Source: Anaeromyces robustus
Lineage: Eukaryota > Neocallimastigomycota > Neocallimastigomycetes > Neocallimastigales > Neocallimastigaceae
Direction: 5' to 3'
DNA length: 40,000 bases
Assembly: GCA_002104895.1 (NCBI GenBank)
Contig: MCFG01000071.1
Location: 147,501-187,500, forward strand
Position 1 is the first letter of the stretch. Each line of letters opens with the position of its first letter. This document shows positions 24,893 to 40,000 of this stretch, piece after piece. The translations under genes and the position numbers were made by a program. The notes beneath the pieces were generated by a model. The model saw only the letters and a program-made list of their open reading frames with translations, did no database searches and was not told where the DNA came from.

Positions 24893-24926
24893 ATTTTGTT
24901 GATAATGAAAGAATTATCAACAAAAT
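24893..24926. repeat. perfect 14-bp hairpin, 6-base loop
   Basis: ATTTTGTTGATAAT (24893-24906) and ATTATCAACAAAAT (24913-24926) are exact reverse complements around GAAAGA. The minus strand across it has a short frame from an ATG at 24965 resembling a signal peptide (M-F-R-S-R-I-F-A-L-I-L-R-Y-I-L), which may be a relic exon or chance. Confidence 0.8.
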
Positions 24927-25082
24927 ATAACGTAATATTAAAGCAAATATTCTACTACGAAACATATTAAAATACCCTAAAATATTAAATAACTCTTGAA
25001 ATAGTTATTGATTTATAATATTTACCAAAATCATCTGATTTACTTTATTTATCATATATAAAAAAAAAAAAAACAATTTTTT

Positions 25083-25148
25083 ATAATTATTATTATTATT
25101 ATTATAATTATTATTATTATTATTATACTATAATTATTATTATCATCA

Positions 25149-25183
<35 letters not shown>

Positions 25184-25187
25184 CTAC

Positions 25188-25245
<58 letters not shown>

Positions 25246-25249
25246 CTAC

Positions 25250-25316
<67 letters not shown>

Positions 25317-25317
25317 G
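25083..25317. repeat. (TTA)n tract with repeated TCTACTATT interruptions
   Basis: TTA triplets run for about 235 bp. The interruption ATTATCTACTATTTATTATT occurs twice (about 25180 and 25242), showing that a larger block was duplicated inside the microsatellite. Confidence 0.9.
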
Positions 25318-27095
25318 GTATTTTAAATAAAAGAAATTTCTAGTTCAATTTATATAATTATGATAATAATAAAAAAAATTTTTTTAATTATTTTTTTTTA
25401 ATATTATTATTTAGTTAGATGAAACTTTAAAACTTAAATATAAAATACCTTTTAATTAAAATAAAAAAGTATAAAGAAAGAAAAAGAAAAAAACCTTTTA
25501 AATATATTTTTTAGTATGTGGATAATACATAACTATTATTAATAAAAAATTTTTTTATTATAAAATTAAGATTATATTTAATAATTAATTCATTATTTAG
25601 TTTATTCATTATTATTTATAATTATTATTAATATTAATTAAGAGGCATTATTTTTAATAAGTAATGTTATTATTATTATTATGGATATTTCAAGATTTTC
25701 TAATATTATTATTGTTATGTATACTTCAAGATTTTCTTTATTATTAAAGTTTTTAACAAAACTTATAAAACACTATAAAACTTAAATATTTAGTATTAAT
25801 AAACCCCATGAAAGAACTTAAAAATAATATTTTAAAAATTAAGCTTTATTTTATTTTTTTATTTTTAATGATTAAATCAATTCTAATTATTTTTTCATTA
25901 ATTACGATATATATACTTTTTTAAATATATATATAATATATTTTGAAAAATGTGAGAATATAATAAAAACTTAATAATAATAATAATAATTTTAATTTTA
26001 GTATTTTTTTTTAAAATAGAAATAATTACTTTTATACCAATTATTTATTATTTATTCATTTTAATTAATTAAAAACAAATAAAATAGCCTTTTAAAATTT
26101 ATTTTTTTTTTTCTTTTGATTAAGATAACTATATCATATTAATAAGAAAGTTTTTTTCATAATATTAATTAAATTATTATTATTAAAAAAAATAATAATA
26201 TGTATAATATAGAAAATAATAGTAATTATTATAATAATAAATGACTATAATAATAAATAATTTTTATAATAAATATATTTTATTTTTTTTTTTTAAATAA
26301 ACTACAGACAATAAAAAAAAAAATATTAGAAAATATACTTCATAATTTAATATATTTTTACTTTTTATATTTATAATTTTTTTAGATTACTAAATGATAA
26401 TAATATTATAATAAATCTATATATAATAAAACTCTATAATAATAATAATAATTGTTTAATTATTATTAAAGTTTTTTTTATATATTTTTCTTAATTTTAT
26501 TTTATTTTTTATTTTATTTTATATGAATCATATATTTTTTGTTTTCAGAAAAACAAATATCTTTTCACTTTTATTTTTAAAAAAAAATAAAAACAAAAAT
26601 AAAGAGAAAAAATAATTATTTTTTTTTTCATTTCCAACAGAAAATAACTCAAAAGATTTAAGATATTAAAATAATATATAAATAATATATAAAAATATTT
26701 AAATAAAAAAAAAAAGAAAGAAATATAGAATTATTCTTATTACAAACTAAAAATAACATTTGTTTAAATATGAAAACTGATTTTTTAAATATAAATATAT
26801 TGCTATAAAATAATTTTCTTTTTTTCTACTTTCTTACATAGTTATTTATATATATAAAATATTATTAATTATTTTTAAAAGATAAAATAATTTAACCTAT
26901 ATATTCTTATTGATTTATTAGTTATTGTTTTATTATATTCTTTTAAGTATATATATTTTTTTTAATGCTGTAATATAAAAACAAATATTATATTTTTTTT
27001 TCTTTATAATTACATATATATAAAGTATTCTTTTTATAATCTTTAATTCAAAATCTATATTTTAATTTTGCTTTTTTTTCATTACATCAGAAATA

Positions 27096-27155
27096 ATGTT
27101 AAAAGAAGAAAGAAAATTCAATAAACGAATGAATCTGCTTAATAAAAGGGAATAA
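27096..27155 (+). other. 19-codon coding-like frame after an acceptor-like site
   Basis: A pyrimidine-rich tract ending in CATTACATCAG (27080-27090) is followed by an ATG frame reading M-L-K-E-E-R-K-F-N-K-R-M-N-L-L-N-K-R-E and a stop. Its base mix is richer than the surroundings. It could be a relic exon or a 5' leader frame. There is no evidence of expression. Confidence 0.15.
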
Positions 27156-27442
27156 CAAATTTTAAGTATTTCAACTTTTTAATTATTTTATTATTCAATA
27201 ATAATCAACCCTGAATAAAATATTATAATCTTAAATATATATATATCAAAAAAAAAAAAAATATAATAATATTAAAGAATAATAATAACAGTTACATATT
27301 AAAAAAAAGAACCTCATTTTTCTTTGAATAATCATATTTTATATTAATATATTTAAATATTATTATTATTGAATATAAATTAACATATTTAGTAAAAATA
27401 AAAATCAATCAATATTGACAAAATTAAACAACATAATTAAAT

Positions 27443-27443
<1 letters not shown>

Positions 27444-27512
<69 letters not shown>
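27444..27512. repeat. (AAT)n microsatellite
   Basis: About 69 bp of uninterrupted AAT triplets lie in the spacer upstream of the F-box gene. Confidence 0.9.
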
Positions 27513-27514
<2 letters not shown>

Positions 27515-28057
27515 TAATAAATTATAATTTTCTGACTAAGTGTCACATTTTCAAAAATCCCAAATATAGTAATAATTAAAATTATAGAAAAAAATTTTAT
27601 TTTAAATTCCAAAGTTTTCAAATTTTGCAAAATAAATTAAAAAATTAAAACAAAATAAGTAAAAAATAAATATATAAATAATAAATACATAAATATAATA
27701 AAATATAATAAATTAATATAATAAATTATAATAATATATTGAATAATATAAATAATATAATTAAATATACAATTAGTATATATATATATTTATTAAAAAA
27801 TAACAGTAAACATTTTGATTTTCTTCTTTAATCTTATTTCTGATATAATTAGAGAACTCTTTTTTCTTTTCATTTTTTATTTTTAAAAATAAAAAAAATA
27901 AATATAAAAAAAACAATTTTTTTTTATTATTTTCCTTACTTTTTTTAAAAAAAATTATAATAATTATAAAAAAATATATCGCATGTGCAGAAAGAAGAGA
28001 ATAGGGAAATAGAAAATAGTATATACACATATTATTTTTTATATTATTTTTTTTTTA

Positions 28058-28090
<33 letters not shown>

Positions 28091-28383
28091 TTTTTTTTTT
28101 ATTTTTTATTTTTTTTTATCTTTTTTTTTCATATTTACTTTTTTATCTTTTTTCAGTTTTTATTTTTTATTTTATCAATCTTTTATTTTTCTTATTGTTT
28201 ATTTTCTCTTTTTATTATATTTTTTAATAAAAAAAATATCTTAAATTCTTTTATCTATACCTGTTATCTTAATATATTTATCTATATATGAAAAAAATAA
28301 GAAAAACTTTTTTAATAACTATAGACCTCATTATAATATAATTAATACTAATTCAACCAAACATAAATAATATATAATATACA

Positions 28384-28421
<38 letters not shown>

Positions 28422-28819
28422 GTGGTAGTAATAATAATAATAATTAATAATTAAATTATAAATTTGTTTAATATCTTGCAAATATAAAAAATATTAAAAA
28501 AAAATTATAACTTCGATAGAAAAGAAAAAATTTTGAATAAATAATAATAAGTAAATAAAAATTATAGAATATAATAACTACAAAAATCATTATACAATCA
28601 TATAATCATATAATATAATATATTTTTTATTTTATTTTATAGAATATACTCCATTTATTTTCTTAATAATAAAAAGATATACATACATATTTATTAATAT
28701 TTAATAATAATAAAATAATAATAATATATATATTATATATATATTATATATATAAAAAAAGGAAAAAAAAAAAAAAAAAGAAAAAGCATCTGTTCCTGCA
28801 TTTTTCTGTTACGCTGAAG

Positions 28820-30823
28820 ATGCGAATTAATTTAAATACAAAGAAAAAACAAAAAAATATTCAAAAATTAAAGAAAAATTCTCTAAAATATATTAATAAT
28901 ATTAATAATACCTATACTAATAATAATAATAATAATAATAAATTTTATAACAATTTAAAACTAAACTTAAAAAAACAACAACAACCTTCAGTTAATAATA
29001 ACCTATTTTTTATTAACTCTAATATAACATGGTCAAAATGTAATAAAAATTTAATAAAATATTTAAAAAAGGGTAGTTTCGACAGAAGAAAAATTGATAG
29101 TAACACTTTAAATAAAAGTTCAAATTTATTAAGTTCATCATCTTTAAGTTCATTTTCAAATAAGTTAGCTATCATTGAAGAACACTTTAAACTTAGGCAA
29201 AAAATTAATAATAATAACAAATTAACAACGACTGAATCGAAAATAAGGGAAATCAATGATTATAAAGATAACGATAACGACGAAAAAGTTAGTAATAAGA
29301 TTGTAAATAATTTCATCATTATGGAAACTCAAAGAGAACAAGAAAAAGACTTATCTTTTAATAAAAAAGAGAATAATATTAATATTTATATTGAAACATT
29401 AAATGATAATAATGATACTATTAAAAATATGAAAAGTATTAAAACTCTCATTCCAAAAGATGAAGAAAAAATAGTAGAAGAAGAAGAAGATATAATAATA
29501 AATCAAGTGGAAAAAGAATTAATTAATGAAAAAGAATTAGAAGAGAAAAAAATACAAGAAGAAGAAAATTTAAAAAAATTTCATAAATGTTTTAATAATA
29601 CACCTTATCCTACCATTGTTCATTCAGAAAATAAATTTAATAATAGATGTGAAAATGACGACGATTATTATAATACTATTTATTGTAATAATAATACTAT
29701 AAATTCAAATAATAATGAAAGTTATCTTAAAGAAGAAATAAATAACAAAGATAGATTATATAATATTAAAAGAACAACATCGAAAAATGATATTAATAAT
29801 AATTATTATGGTAAATTATTATTTTTATTTATTTTTTTAATTTTTTTTTTTTTTTTACTTTTAAATAATATTAATTATTAACTAAAAGAGAAAAAAAAAG
29901 GTTATTAAAAATAAAAAAAAAATTGTGGATAAGTTATTGTCATATAGAGAATAATATAAAAATATTTTTTTAAAAAATATATTAATTTTAAATTAATTAT
30001 TAAAAAAATAGAGTTAAAATTTTTAATATTTAATTATATATTATAAATTACTAATATAATTTTGCTTTTTTTATATTTATTATATATATATATTTTTTTT
30101 AATTTTTCTTATAACAATTTTAATTATTCGTATAAAAATTAATCATCATATGACTGGAAATGAATAATAATAATAATAAAAAAAAAAAAAATTAAAATTT
30201 TTAAAATATAATAATATATTAATAATATATATATATTAATACGTAATGAAAAAAATATGCATATATATTATACTATAGTAAATCAAATTCCAAATGAAAT
30301 ATTAATTAAAGTTTTCATTAACCCATTATTTAATCAAAATGATTATTATAAATTTTGTTTAGTATGTCGTTCATGGAATCAAGCAGCAACAATTGTACTG
30401 TGGAATTGTCCATATATATATTCTTTCCGTCAATTAGTTAAATTTTATCAATGTTTACTGTATAATGAAAAAATATTGAATGAATTAGAAGAAACTCGTA
30501 TAATTGATAATGAAAAAAAAGGAAGAATTTCATCATCATCACCACAATGGATTAATCATAATTTATCAAAATTAGTTAATAAATTAGACTTAACAAGAGT
30601 ACGTTTGGAAAGACCTATAAGTAATAGACAAAGAACAGAACTTTATAAAGCTTTAAATATTCTTGGTGATAAATTAATGCCATCACTTAATTCTCTTTCT
30701 ATTTGTAGAGAGCAATGTAATTCATATTTATTTTTAGGTACTTCAACACTTGATATAGAAAAAGATTATAGTCATCAAGCTTTAATTCAAAGAAATGAAG
30801 AGAATAATAACAACAACAACAAC

Positions 30824-30862
<39 letters not shown>

Positions 30863-32897
30863 GATATGCTTTTTTCAAATAAAAATACTTGTTTATCTGA
30901 TCTTTGTTATAAAGAAGTGGATTTTCCTTCTGTACATCATTTAAAATTTATAGATTTAAATTATAAAAGTATTACTTCACTTTTAAGAAATTTAAAAAAA
31001 TTCAATTATATGGAAACACTTTATATAAGTATTGCTTTATTTCAAAGTTGGAAAGAATGGAATCATAATAATCATCTTAATCATTATTTAATTTTTCCTA
31101 AAATGATTGAAAATTTAAAATCTCCTCATTTGAAAAAAATTAGACTTCAAAATTGTTGTGATTTAAATGATGAAGCTTGTTACCAATTATTTGATAAATG
31201 TACAGAAATTAATGAATTAGAAATTTTAGGATCTTCTAATGTTTCAATCGATGTTCTCTATTATTCTCTTAAAATGTTAAAAGATTTGAAGTTTTTTTCT
31301 TATACAGCAATTGCTACGCCACAATTTACATTAAATAATAATATTGATGAAAATGTCGTAAATGATCAAATGACCATTAATAATAATAATGATGAAAATG
31401 AAGAAGTAAAATTACATTCAAAAGAAGGTATATATATATATAGGATTATTTAATTATATAATTATTAAATTAAAAAAGAATAAAAAAATTATAATAATTG
31501 TAATAGTAATATTAATTAAATTATAAATTGTATAATTATTTTATATTGATATTGTTTTATATATATATATATTATATTATATTATAAAAGGATCATTAGT
31601 TATTGATTTAAATAATAAACCACAAGCATCCAATATACAAATTATTGATATAAATTCTTCAGGATGGTCACCTTATTTAAATTGGATGTTTAGTAATCAA
31701 AGTTGTCATTCACTTAAAAAATTAATTTTAACTATTCAAACAAGAGAGGAAAAAAGTACAATTTATAAAGCTATTTCATCTTGTTCATCTTTAGAAGAAT
31801 TGATTATTAATTATAGACATGAAATGAATGAAAATAATGATACTCCATTAGCAAATATTCCACTAACCATTGATCTTGATAAATTATTTTTGGTGAAAAC
31901 TGAAAATTATCAATCAAATATTAAATTTTTACATATTTCCGGTTTAGAAATTGAAAAAAGTAAAAGATTTACGAAATACATGGAAAATATAATTAATAAT
32001 AATGATGATAATGAACAAGAAAAAGAAGAAATCCAATCAGAAAATTTTAAATTTAATAAATTAAAATATTTACACTTATATATTCCATCTTCAAAATATC
32101 CCATTGAGTATATTTTATATCAATTTCCATGTCTGGAAGAATTTGTATTAAATTTAAGTGAACCAATTGAAGAAAATTTATTAGAAAGAGATTTAATCAC
32201 AAATAATAATAATACTAATAGTAATGATAATCCACAATCAGAACTTCAAAATAATAATAATAATGAAAGCAATATAAATGATATTAATAATGAAATTAAT
32301 GATAATAATAATTATAATAATAATATTATAAATAGTATAGAAAATGATAATGAGTCATCAAATCATAATAATAATAATAATAGTAACAATTTATATGAGA
32401 AAAAACTAAATTTTTTGAATAAAATAGAGTCAAATTTAAAAAGATTATCAATAAGGTCCTCATCTTTTGGTGACGGTTTTTCTGACCAACAAATTAATTC
32501 CATTATTGAGAAATGTAAATCAGTTACTAATTTAGAATTGGATTGTAAATCTTTAACCGAGGATTGTTTATGTCATATTATTAAAACTTTAAAGGGAAAA
32601 TTAATTTCTTTAAGATTAGAAAGAGTGAATAGATCAACAATCAATGATAAATTCCTTACTTGTTTATGTCAATATAACCCAGGTATCCAACAATTAGAAA
32701 TATTTGCTGAACATGGGAAATTAGAAGTAACATATGAGGGAACAAATAACATTATTGAACAATGTAAAAATTTAAGATATTTTAGTCTTGGATTGGAAGG
32801 TTTCAATCCAATTATACCATATTATTTAGAACAACCTTCAAATTATAGATCTTATTTTAAAATTTTAAATTATACATCTAAAAAAAGATTTATATAG
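28820..32897 (+). CDS. F-box / leucine-rich-repeat protein, 3 exons
   Basis: Exons 28820-29810, 30279-31427 and 31591-32897 give 1148 aa with matching phases (G|TA and G|GA). Residues 1-330 are disordered, with Lys and Asn runs and a Glu/Lys-rich segment (about 210-260). The F-box is at about 331-378 (V-N-Q-I-P-N-E-I-L-I-K-V-F, then C-L-V-C-R-S-W-N-Q-A-A). Irregular LRR segments follow (L-K-F-I-D-L, L-E-E-L-I-I, L-K-Y-L-H-L, L-K-R-L-S-I, V-T-N-L-E-L-D), with Asn runs near 505-526 and in exon 3. F-box proteins bind Skp1 and present substrates to SCF ubiquitin ligases, with LRRs as the usual substrate surface. Intron 1 (468 bp) is the longest in the window. Alternatively exon 1 is a separate 353-aa gene ending in a Phe/Leu-rich tail at 29881, and the F-box gene starts at an ATG at 30257. 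The TATACTATAG acceptor and exact phase favour splicing. Confidence 0.75.
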
Positions 32898-33790
32898 TGA
32901 AAAATATATATATATTTATTTATATTTATACGATCATATATTTATAATAAAAAATGAATATTAAAAAAAAATAAATCTATTTATTTTTTAAAGATAAAAG
33001 TTTCTATTTATATATAATATAAAAATTATTTAAAATATAATTAATGATTCATAAAAATATCCAATTCTAAAAAAATATATATTTTTTTTTATTTTAAATT
33101 TTTAATATTATATTAATAAGAAATTTTAAAAAATATAATACTTATAAATTTATATATATATATTAATGCAAAAAATAAAAAAAAAATAAAACAAAAAAAA
33201 ATTAAGAATAAAAATAAAAAATATAAAAAAATATATGTCTTATCTATCTAATAAATTTTCTGAAATTACACCAGAATCAATTATTAAATAATTTGAATTA
33301 TACATTTATAATTTTTTATTTATGTATTTATTTATTTATATAATTAAATTTTTTATATATTTTTGAAAACTATATTTTATAGTTTTTTTTTTTTTTTTTT
33401 TTTTTTTATTTTTGTTTTTGTTTTTGGTTTTGGTTTGGTTTTTGTTATTAAGTGATTTTAGTTATAATAAAACGTAACAAAAACTTTTTTTATATTTTAT
33501 TATAATTATATAATATATATTAATATATTGAAGTTTTTTTATATTTATTACTTTATTATTGTTATTATTTTTTCTTGTCTTTTCATTATTATTTATTTTT
33601 ATTTATAATATTAATTTCACATCTCAATAAGCTTATTTAAGTATTGCAAATATAACAATATTTTGTAATAAATAGGAAGTTTTTACTTAAGAAAATACCT
33701 AATTACTACCATAATAATGATTATTCATTTAAAATATTTAAAATTTAAGTTTATGTATAGTAATAAAAAAATAATAATAAAATAACTGAT
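32898..33790. other. spacer between convergent genes
   Basis: The spacer holds the 3' ends of the F-box gene (plus) and the 209-aa gene (minus). It is A/T-rich, with a T-run near 33381-33407 followed by a G/T-rich patch (TTTTTGGTTTTGGTTTGG, 33421-33438). It also contains a short coding-like frame at 33235-33291, listed separately. Confidence 0.6.
33235..33291 (+). other. 18-codon coding-like frame
   Basis: The frame reads M-S-Y-L-S-N-K-F-S-E-I-T-P-E-S-I-I-K then stop. It has normal protein-like composition amid pure A/T sequence. No donor site follows before the stop. It may be a relic of a duplicated gene end, a micropeptide or chance. Confidence 0.15.
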
Positions 33791-34420
33791 TTATTGATAA
33801 ATTTCTACATTCATAAAGCAATGTGGATTTTTTCTTAATTCTTCTTTTAATGTACGTAATGTTTCAATTCTTATATTATGAGTATAACTCTCTAAAACAA
33901 AACTTGAATTATCATCTGGGAAATTTTGTAATAGTTCACGTTTAATAATCATAATACGAAGTTTTTTCATTAAAAGATCTTCTTCCTTTTCAAATGTTAA
34001 ACAAAAAGTATACCACTGAGAATTTACTTTCAATCCCATATCCTTTTTTATGATACCATCTGCAAATTGAAATACAATTTGATTTAATACTGAATTTAAA
34101 ATATACCATGCATCTTCTTGAGAAAAAAATAACAATGGTTTTCCTGGCTTTGTATTACTAATAGCTTTTTTAATTATTTTTTCCATTTGGTCATTCTGTA
34201 TGAAATCACTAAGATTTTTTTCCATTAGTGTACGAATTTGTAATTTATATTTATTATTTTCTACTGGTGTGACAGTATTAAGTGATAGAACAACTCTATC
34301 TTTAAATTTTTTTTTATTCCAATCCTTTGCACATTTCCATTTTCCATAATAGTAACCAAGAACAAGCATTATAATAGCTACTATTAATTCTTGCCATATT
34401 CCTTCTAAAAAATCACCCAT
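33791..34420 (-). CDS. membrane-anchored protein of unknown function, 209 aa
   Basis: A single uninterrupted frame. Residues about 9-26 form one hydrophobic helix (L-I-V-A-I-I-M-L-V-L-G-Y-Y-Y-G) followed by basic residues (K-W-K-C-A-K-D-W-N-K-K-K), which predicts a signal anchor with the C-terminal domain in the cytosol. That domain of about 170 residues is well ordered and free of Asn runs. It has F-K-D-R-V-V-L-S-L-N, I-R-T-L-M-E-K-N-L, a central W-Y-I-L-N-S-V-L-N-Q, and a C-terminal L-R-I-M-I-I-K-R-E-L-L with a His-x-Ile-Arg segment. I do not recognise the family. The balanced composition and lack of low complexity argue that the fold is under selection. The first ATG of the open frame was taken as the start, and A/T-only DNA precedes it. 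Confidence 0.8.
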   Translation of the reverse strand: MGDFLEGIWQELIVAIIMLVLGYYYGKWKCAKDWNKKKFKDRVVLSLNTVTPVENNKYKLQIRTLMEKNLSDFIQNDQMEKIIKKAISNTKPGKPLLFFSQEDAWYILNSVLNQIVFQFADGIIKKDMGLKVNSQWYTFCLTFEKEEDLLMKKLRIMIIKRELLQNFPDDNSSFVLESYTHNIRIETLRTLKEELRKNPHCFMNVEIYQ

Positions 34421-34505
34421 TTTTAAAATTTATACATATTATTGTTTTAAAAGATTTATATAAAGTTTAATCTTATAATATTTACAATAATAACAGATTA
34501 CTATT

Positions 34506-34576
<71 letters not shown>

Positions 34577-35521
34577 TTAATTAATTTATTTATTTATATA
34601 TTTATTTATTTATTTATTTATTATTTATTTATTTATTTTATTTTATTTTATTTTATGTTTTATTTTATTTTATGTTTTATTTTATTTTATGTTTTATTTT
34701 ATTTTATGTTTTATTTTATTGTATTTAATTTAATTTTGTTAACATTATATATTTTATTACACAAATTTATTTATATCTAAAGTATTTAATAATATATATA
34801 AAAGATATACACAATGGTCCAATCATTAAATTTAATTTATTTCTATATATCTTTTATCTTCATAATTAATAGTATATATTATAATATATTCCATTATATT
34901 ATAATTATTTCAAAGAACATTCAGTTGCATAAAAAATTTCTGTAAATATATAAATTTTTTTTTTTGCATATATCATAGATTGGAAAAGAAAAATTGTTTA
35001 AAATAGAATTATTATTAATAAATAATATCTATAATTTTTCTTTTTATTATAATTATTATAAAAACCCAATAAATATATTTAAAAATTTTTATGATATTTT
35101 TATTGTACTTTTTTTGTTAAATGAAGATTAAGATAAAAAAAATATATCAAATATATTAACAAAATAATAATATTACAAAATATTATATGAAGATAATTTG
35201 AAAATAAAATATATTATGCAAATATTACAAAATATTATATGAAGATAATTGAAAACAAAAAATGATATTATGCAAATATTATAAAAATTAAATTTATTTG
35301 GTTAATATTTTTTTTCTTTTATGATAAAGTTAAATAATAATAATTATAATTTTTTTTTTTCATTTTAACTCTATCATATTAGTATTATTAATATTTCATA
35401 TTGATATGATTAATAGTTTAATTATATTTCAATTAAAACGATCACAACAAAATAGAATCATTTAAATTCAATTAAATAAAAAATTTTTAGAAAATGCTTA
35501 TAGTTACGTATGTGTGAATGT
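34421..35521. other. spacer between two minus-strand genes
   Basis: The spacer holds the promoter side of the 209-aa gene and the 3' side of the LRRC71-like gene. It contains the TTTA/TTTTA tract at 34503-34725 and a roughly 54-bp imperfect direct repeat at about 35163-35284 (CAAAATATTATATGAAGATAAT twice, at about 35173 and 35227). No gene is seen. Confidence 0.6.
34503..34725. repeat. (TTTA)n then TTTTA / ATGTTTTATT repeat tract
   Basis: About 130 bp of TTTA repeats pass into TTTTA repeats and then four copies of a 20-bp unit TTTTATTTTATTTTATGTTT (to about 34725). It sits just upstream of the 209-aa gene. Confidence 0.9.
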
Positions 35522-39293
<3,772 letters not shown>

Positions 39294-40000
39294 TATATTT
39301 CTATTTATTAATTTTTATATGTTTTTATATCTTTTTATCACTTTATTTGTTGATATTACTGTTAATAAATAATAATACAATTATTTCCTTATTTTAATTA
39401 ATTATTATATCATCAAATGATTTCCTATACTAAAATAAAACAAATGATATAAATAATTTTCAATACAATTATTTTCTTTTAATAATTTTAATTATTTTTC
39501 CATATTAAGATAAAATAGTTTATAATAATTTATCTATCAGTCTATCTATTTAAATAATTAGAACTTTTTATAAAATATTAATAAAAAAAAAAAAAAGCAT
39601 AAATGGATATATTTTATTAATATATAATTAAAACTCAAATTTTATTTAATAATTATTAAAATTATTATATTATTATAATTAATTATTACTTAGTAATTAT
39701 TAGTTTTTTCAAATATTAATAAGATATTATTCATTATATACTTTATAAATAATTAAATATTTTTTTATAAGAATTATATAATAATTTCTTTTATATATAT
39801 ATAGATAGATAGATAGATGTTGCTACTCTTAATTAACTCCGATATACAGAATTATTATATAATTTTTTTGTGCTCGAAATCTTTCCACATTTAATTACAT
39901 AATAAAAAAAGTTACATAAAATAGAATTTCATAAAAATTAAAATTTAAGATTTAGAAAAAATTAATATATATTTCACAAATTTTGTTCTTTTTGTTACTT
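39294..40000. other. upstream region of the LRRC71-like gene, no other gene seen
   Basis: A/T-rich DNA with A-runs near 39583-39596 and a short GATA/GATAGATA repeat near 39802-39818. A slightly richer patch (TTGCTACTCTTAATTAACTCCGATATACAG, about 39819-39849) has no clear frame. It should include the gene's promoter, but no element can be assigned. Confidence 0.5.

Larger units (their letters stand above)
22560..28819. other. 6.3-kb gene desert upstream of GH45 and F-box genes
   Basis: The spacer lies between the divergent GH45 (minus) and F-box (plus) genes and should hold both promoters. It contains (TTA)n at 25083-25317, (AAT)n at 27444-27512, T/A-rich runs at 28040-28130, hairpins at 24339-24374 and 24893-24926, and a small TGAC-rich island at 24381-24413. 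Two short coding-like frames (27096-27155 plus; 24965 downward on minus) are noted but not supported as genes. No RNA gene was recognised. Confidence 0.6.

Noticed and set aside
25620-25830. Minus-strand open stretch with two E-N-L-E motifs
   Set aside because: There is an internal stop and no start or clear splice sites. The repeat of CTTCAAGATTTTCT suggests a local duplication, not a gene.
29811-29881. Hydrophobic Phe/Leu C-terminal tail of the 28820 frame as a membrane anchor
   Set aside because: It begins with a GTAAAT donor, is T-run DNA, and the splice alternative joins exactly into the F-box. It is kept only as an alternative.

Overview
The window is eukaryotic nuclear DNA with extreme A+T bias. 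Intergenic DNA is nearly all A and T and full of homopolymers, (TTA)n, (TTTA)n and minisatellites. Genes are intron-rich (most introns about 75-370 bp, GT-AG, mostly GTAAGT/GTAAAT/GTATGT donors) and encode many Asn runs. A secreted glycoside hydrolase family 45 (GH45) endoglucanase with a Thr-rich linker, an LRRC71-like flagellar LRR protein and gene-poor AT-rich spacers together point to an anaerobic gut fungus (Neocallimastigomycota), whose zoospores are flagellated. This placement is an inference from gene content. No rRNA, tRNA, CRISPR array, transposase or reverse transcriptase was recognised.

I rebuilt seven genes by eye, joining exons by splice sites and reading phase. (1) 1001-1827, minus, 3 exons: 140-aa Alba-domain RNA-binding protein; its last exon is detached and easy to miss. 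(2) 3266-6709, minus, 5 exons: 854-aa tristetraprolin/Zfs1-type CCCH zinc-finger protein with a huge Asn-rich tail. (3) 14911-17907, plus, 5 exons: 804-aa P-loop kinase of the plant LPA1 / 2-phosphoglycerate kinase-like family. (4) 21224-22559, minus, 2 exons: GH45 endoglucanase whose poly-Thr linker carries a one-base frame break. (5) 28820-32897, plus, 3 exons: 1148-aa F-box/LRR protein with a disordered N-terminal extension. (6) 33791-34420, minus, 1 exon: 209-aa membrane-anchored protein I do not recognise. (7) 35522-39293, minus, 10 exons: 681-aa LRRC71-like protein.

Three large spacers (6710-14910, 17908-21223, 22560-28819) hold no gene I can support. They contain microsatellites, three minisatellites (31, 53 and 38 bp units), several perfect or near-perfect hairpins including a duplicated 45-bp one, and a few short coding-like islands that may be gene relics.

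The genes do not form a pathway: mRNA decay, RNA binding, ubiquitin targeting, flagellar structure, small-molecule kinase and cellulose degradation lie side by side, as expected for a eukaryotic chromosome. I found no new multi-gene system. The best leads are the frame break in the GH45 linker, the intronic (AAT)55 tract in the LRRC71-like gene, the orphan 209-aa membrane protein and the duplicated hairpin at 12810-12934.
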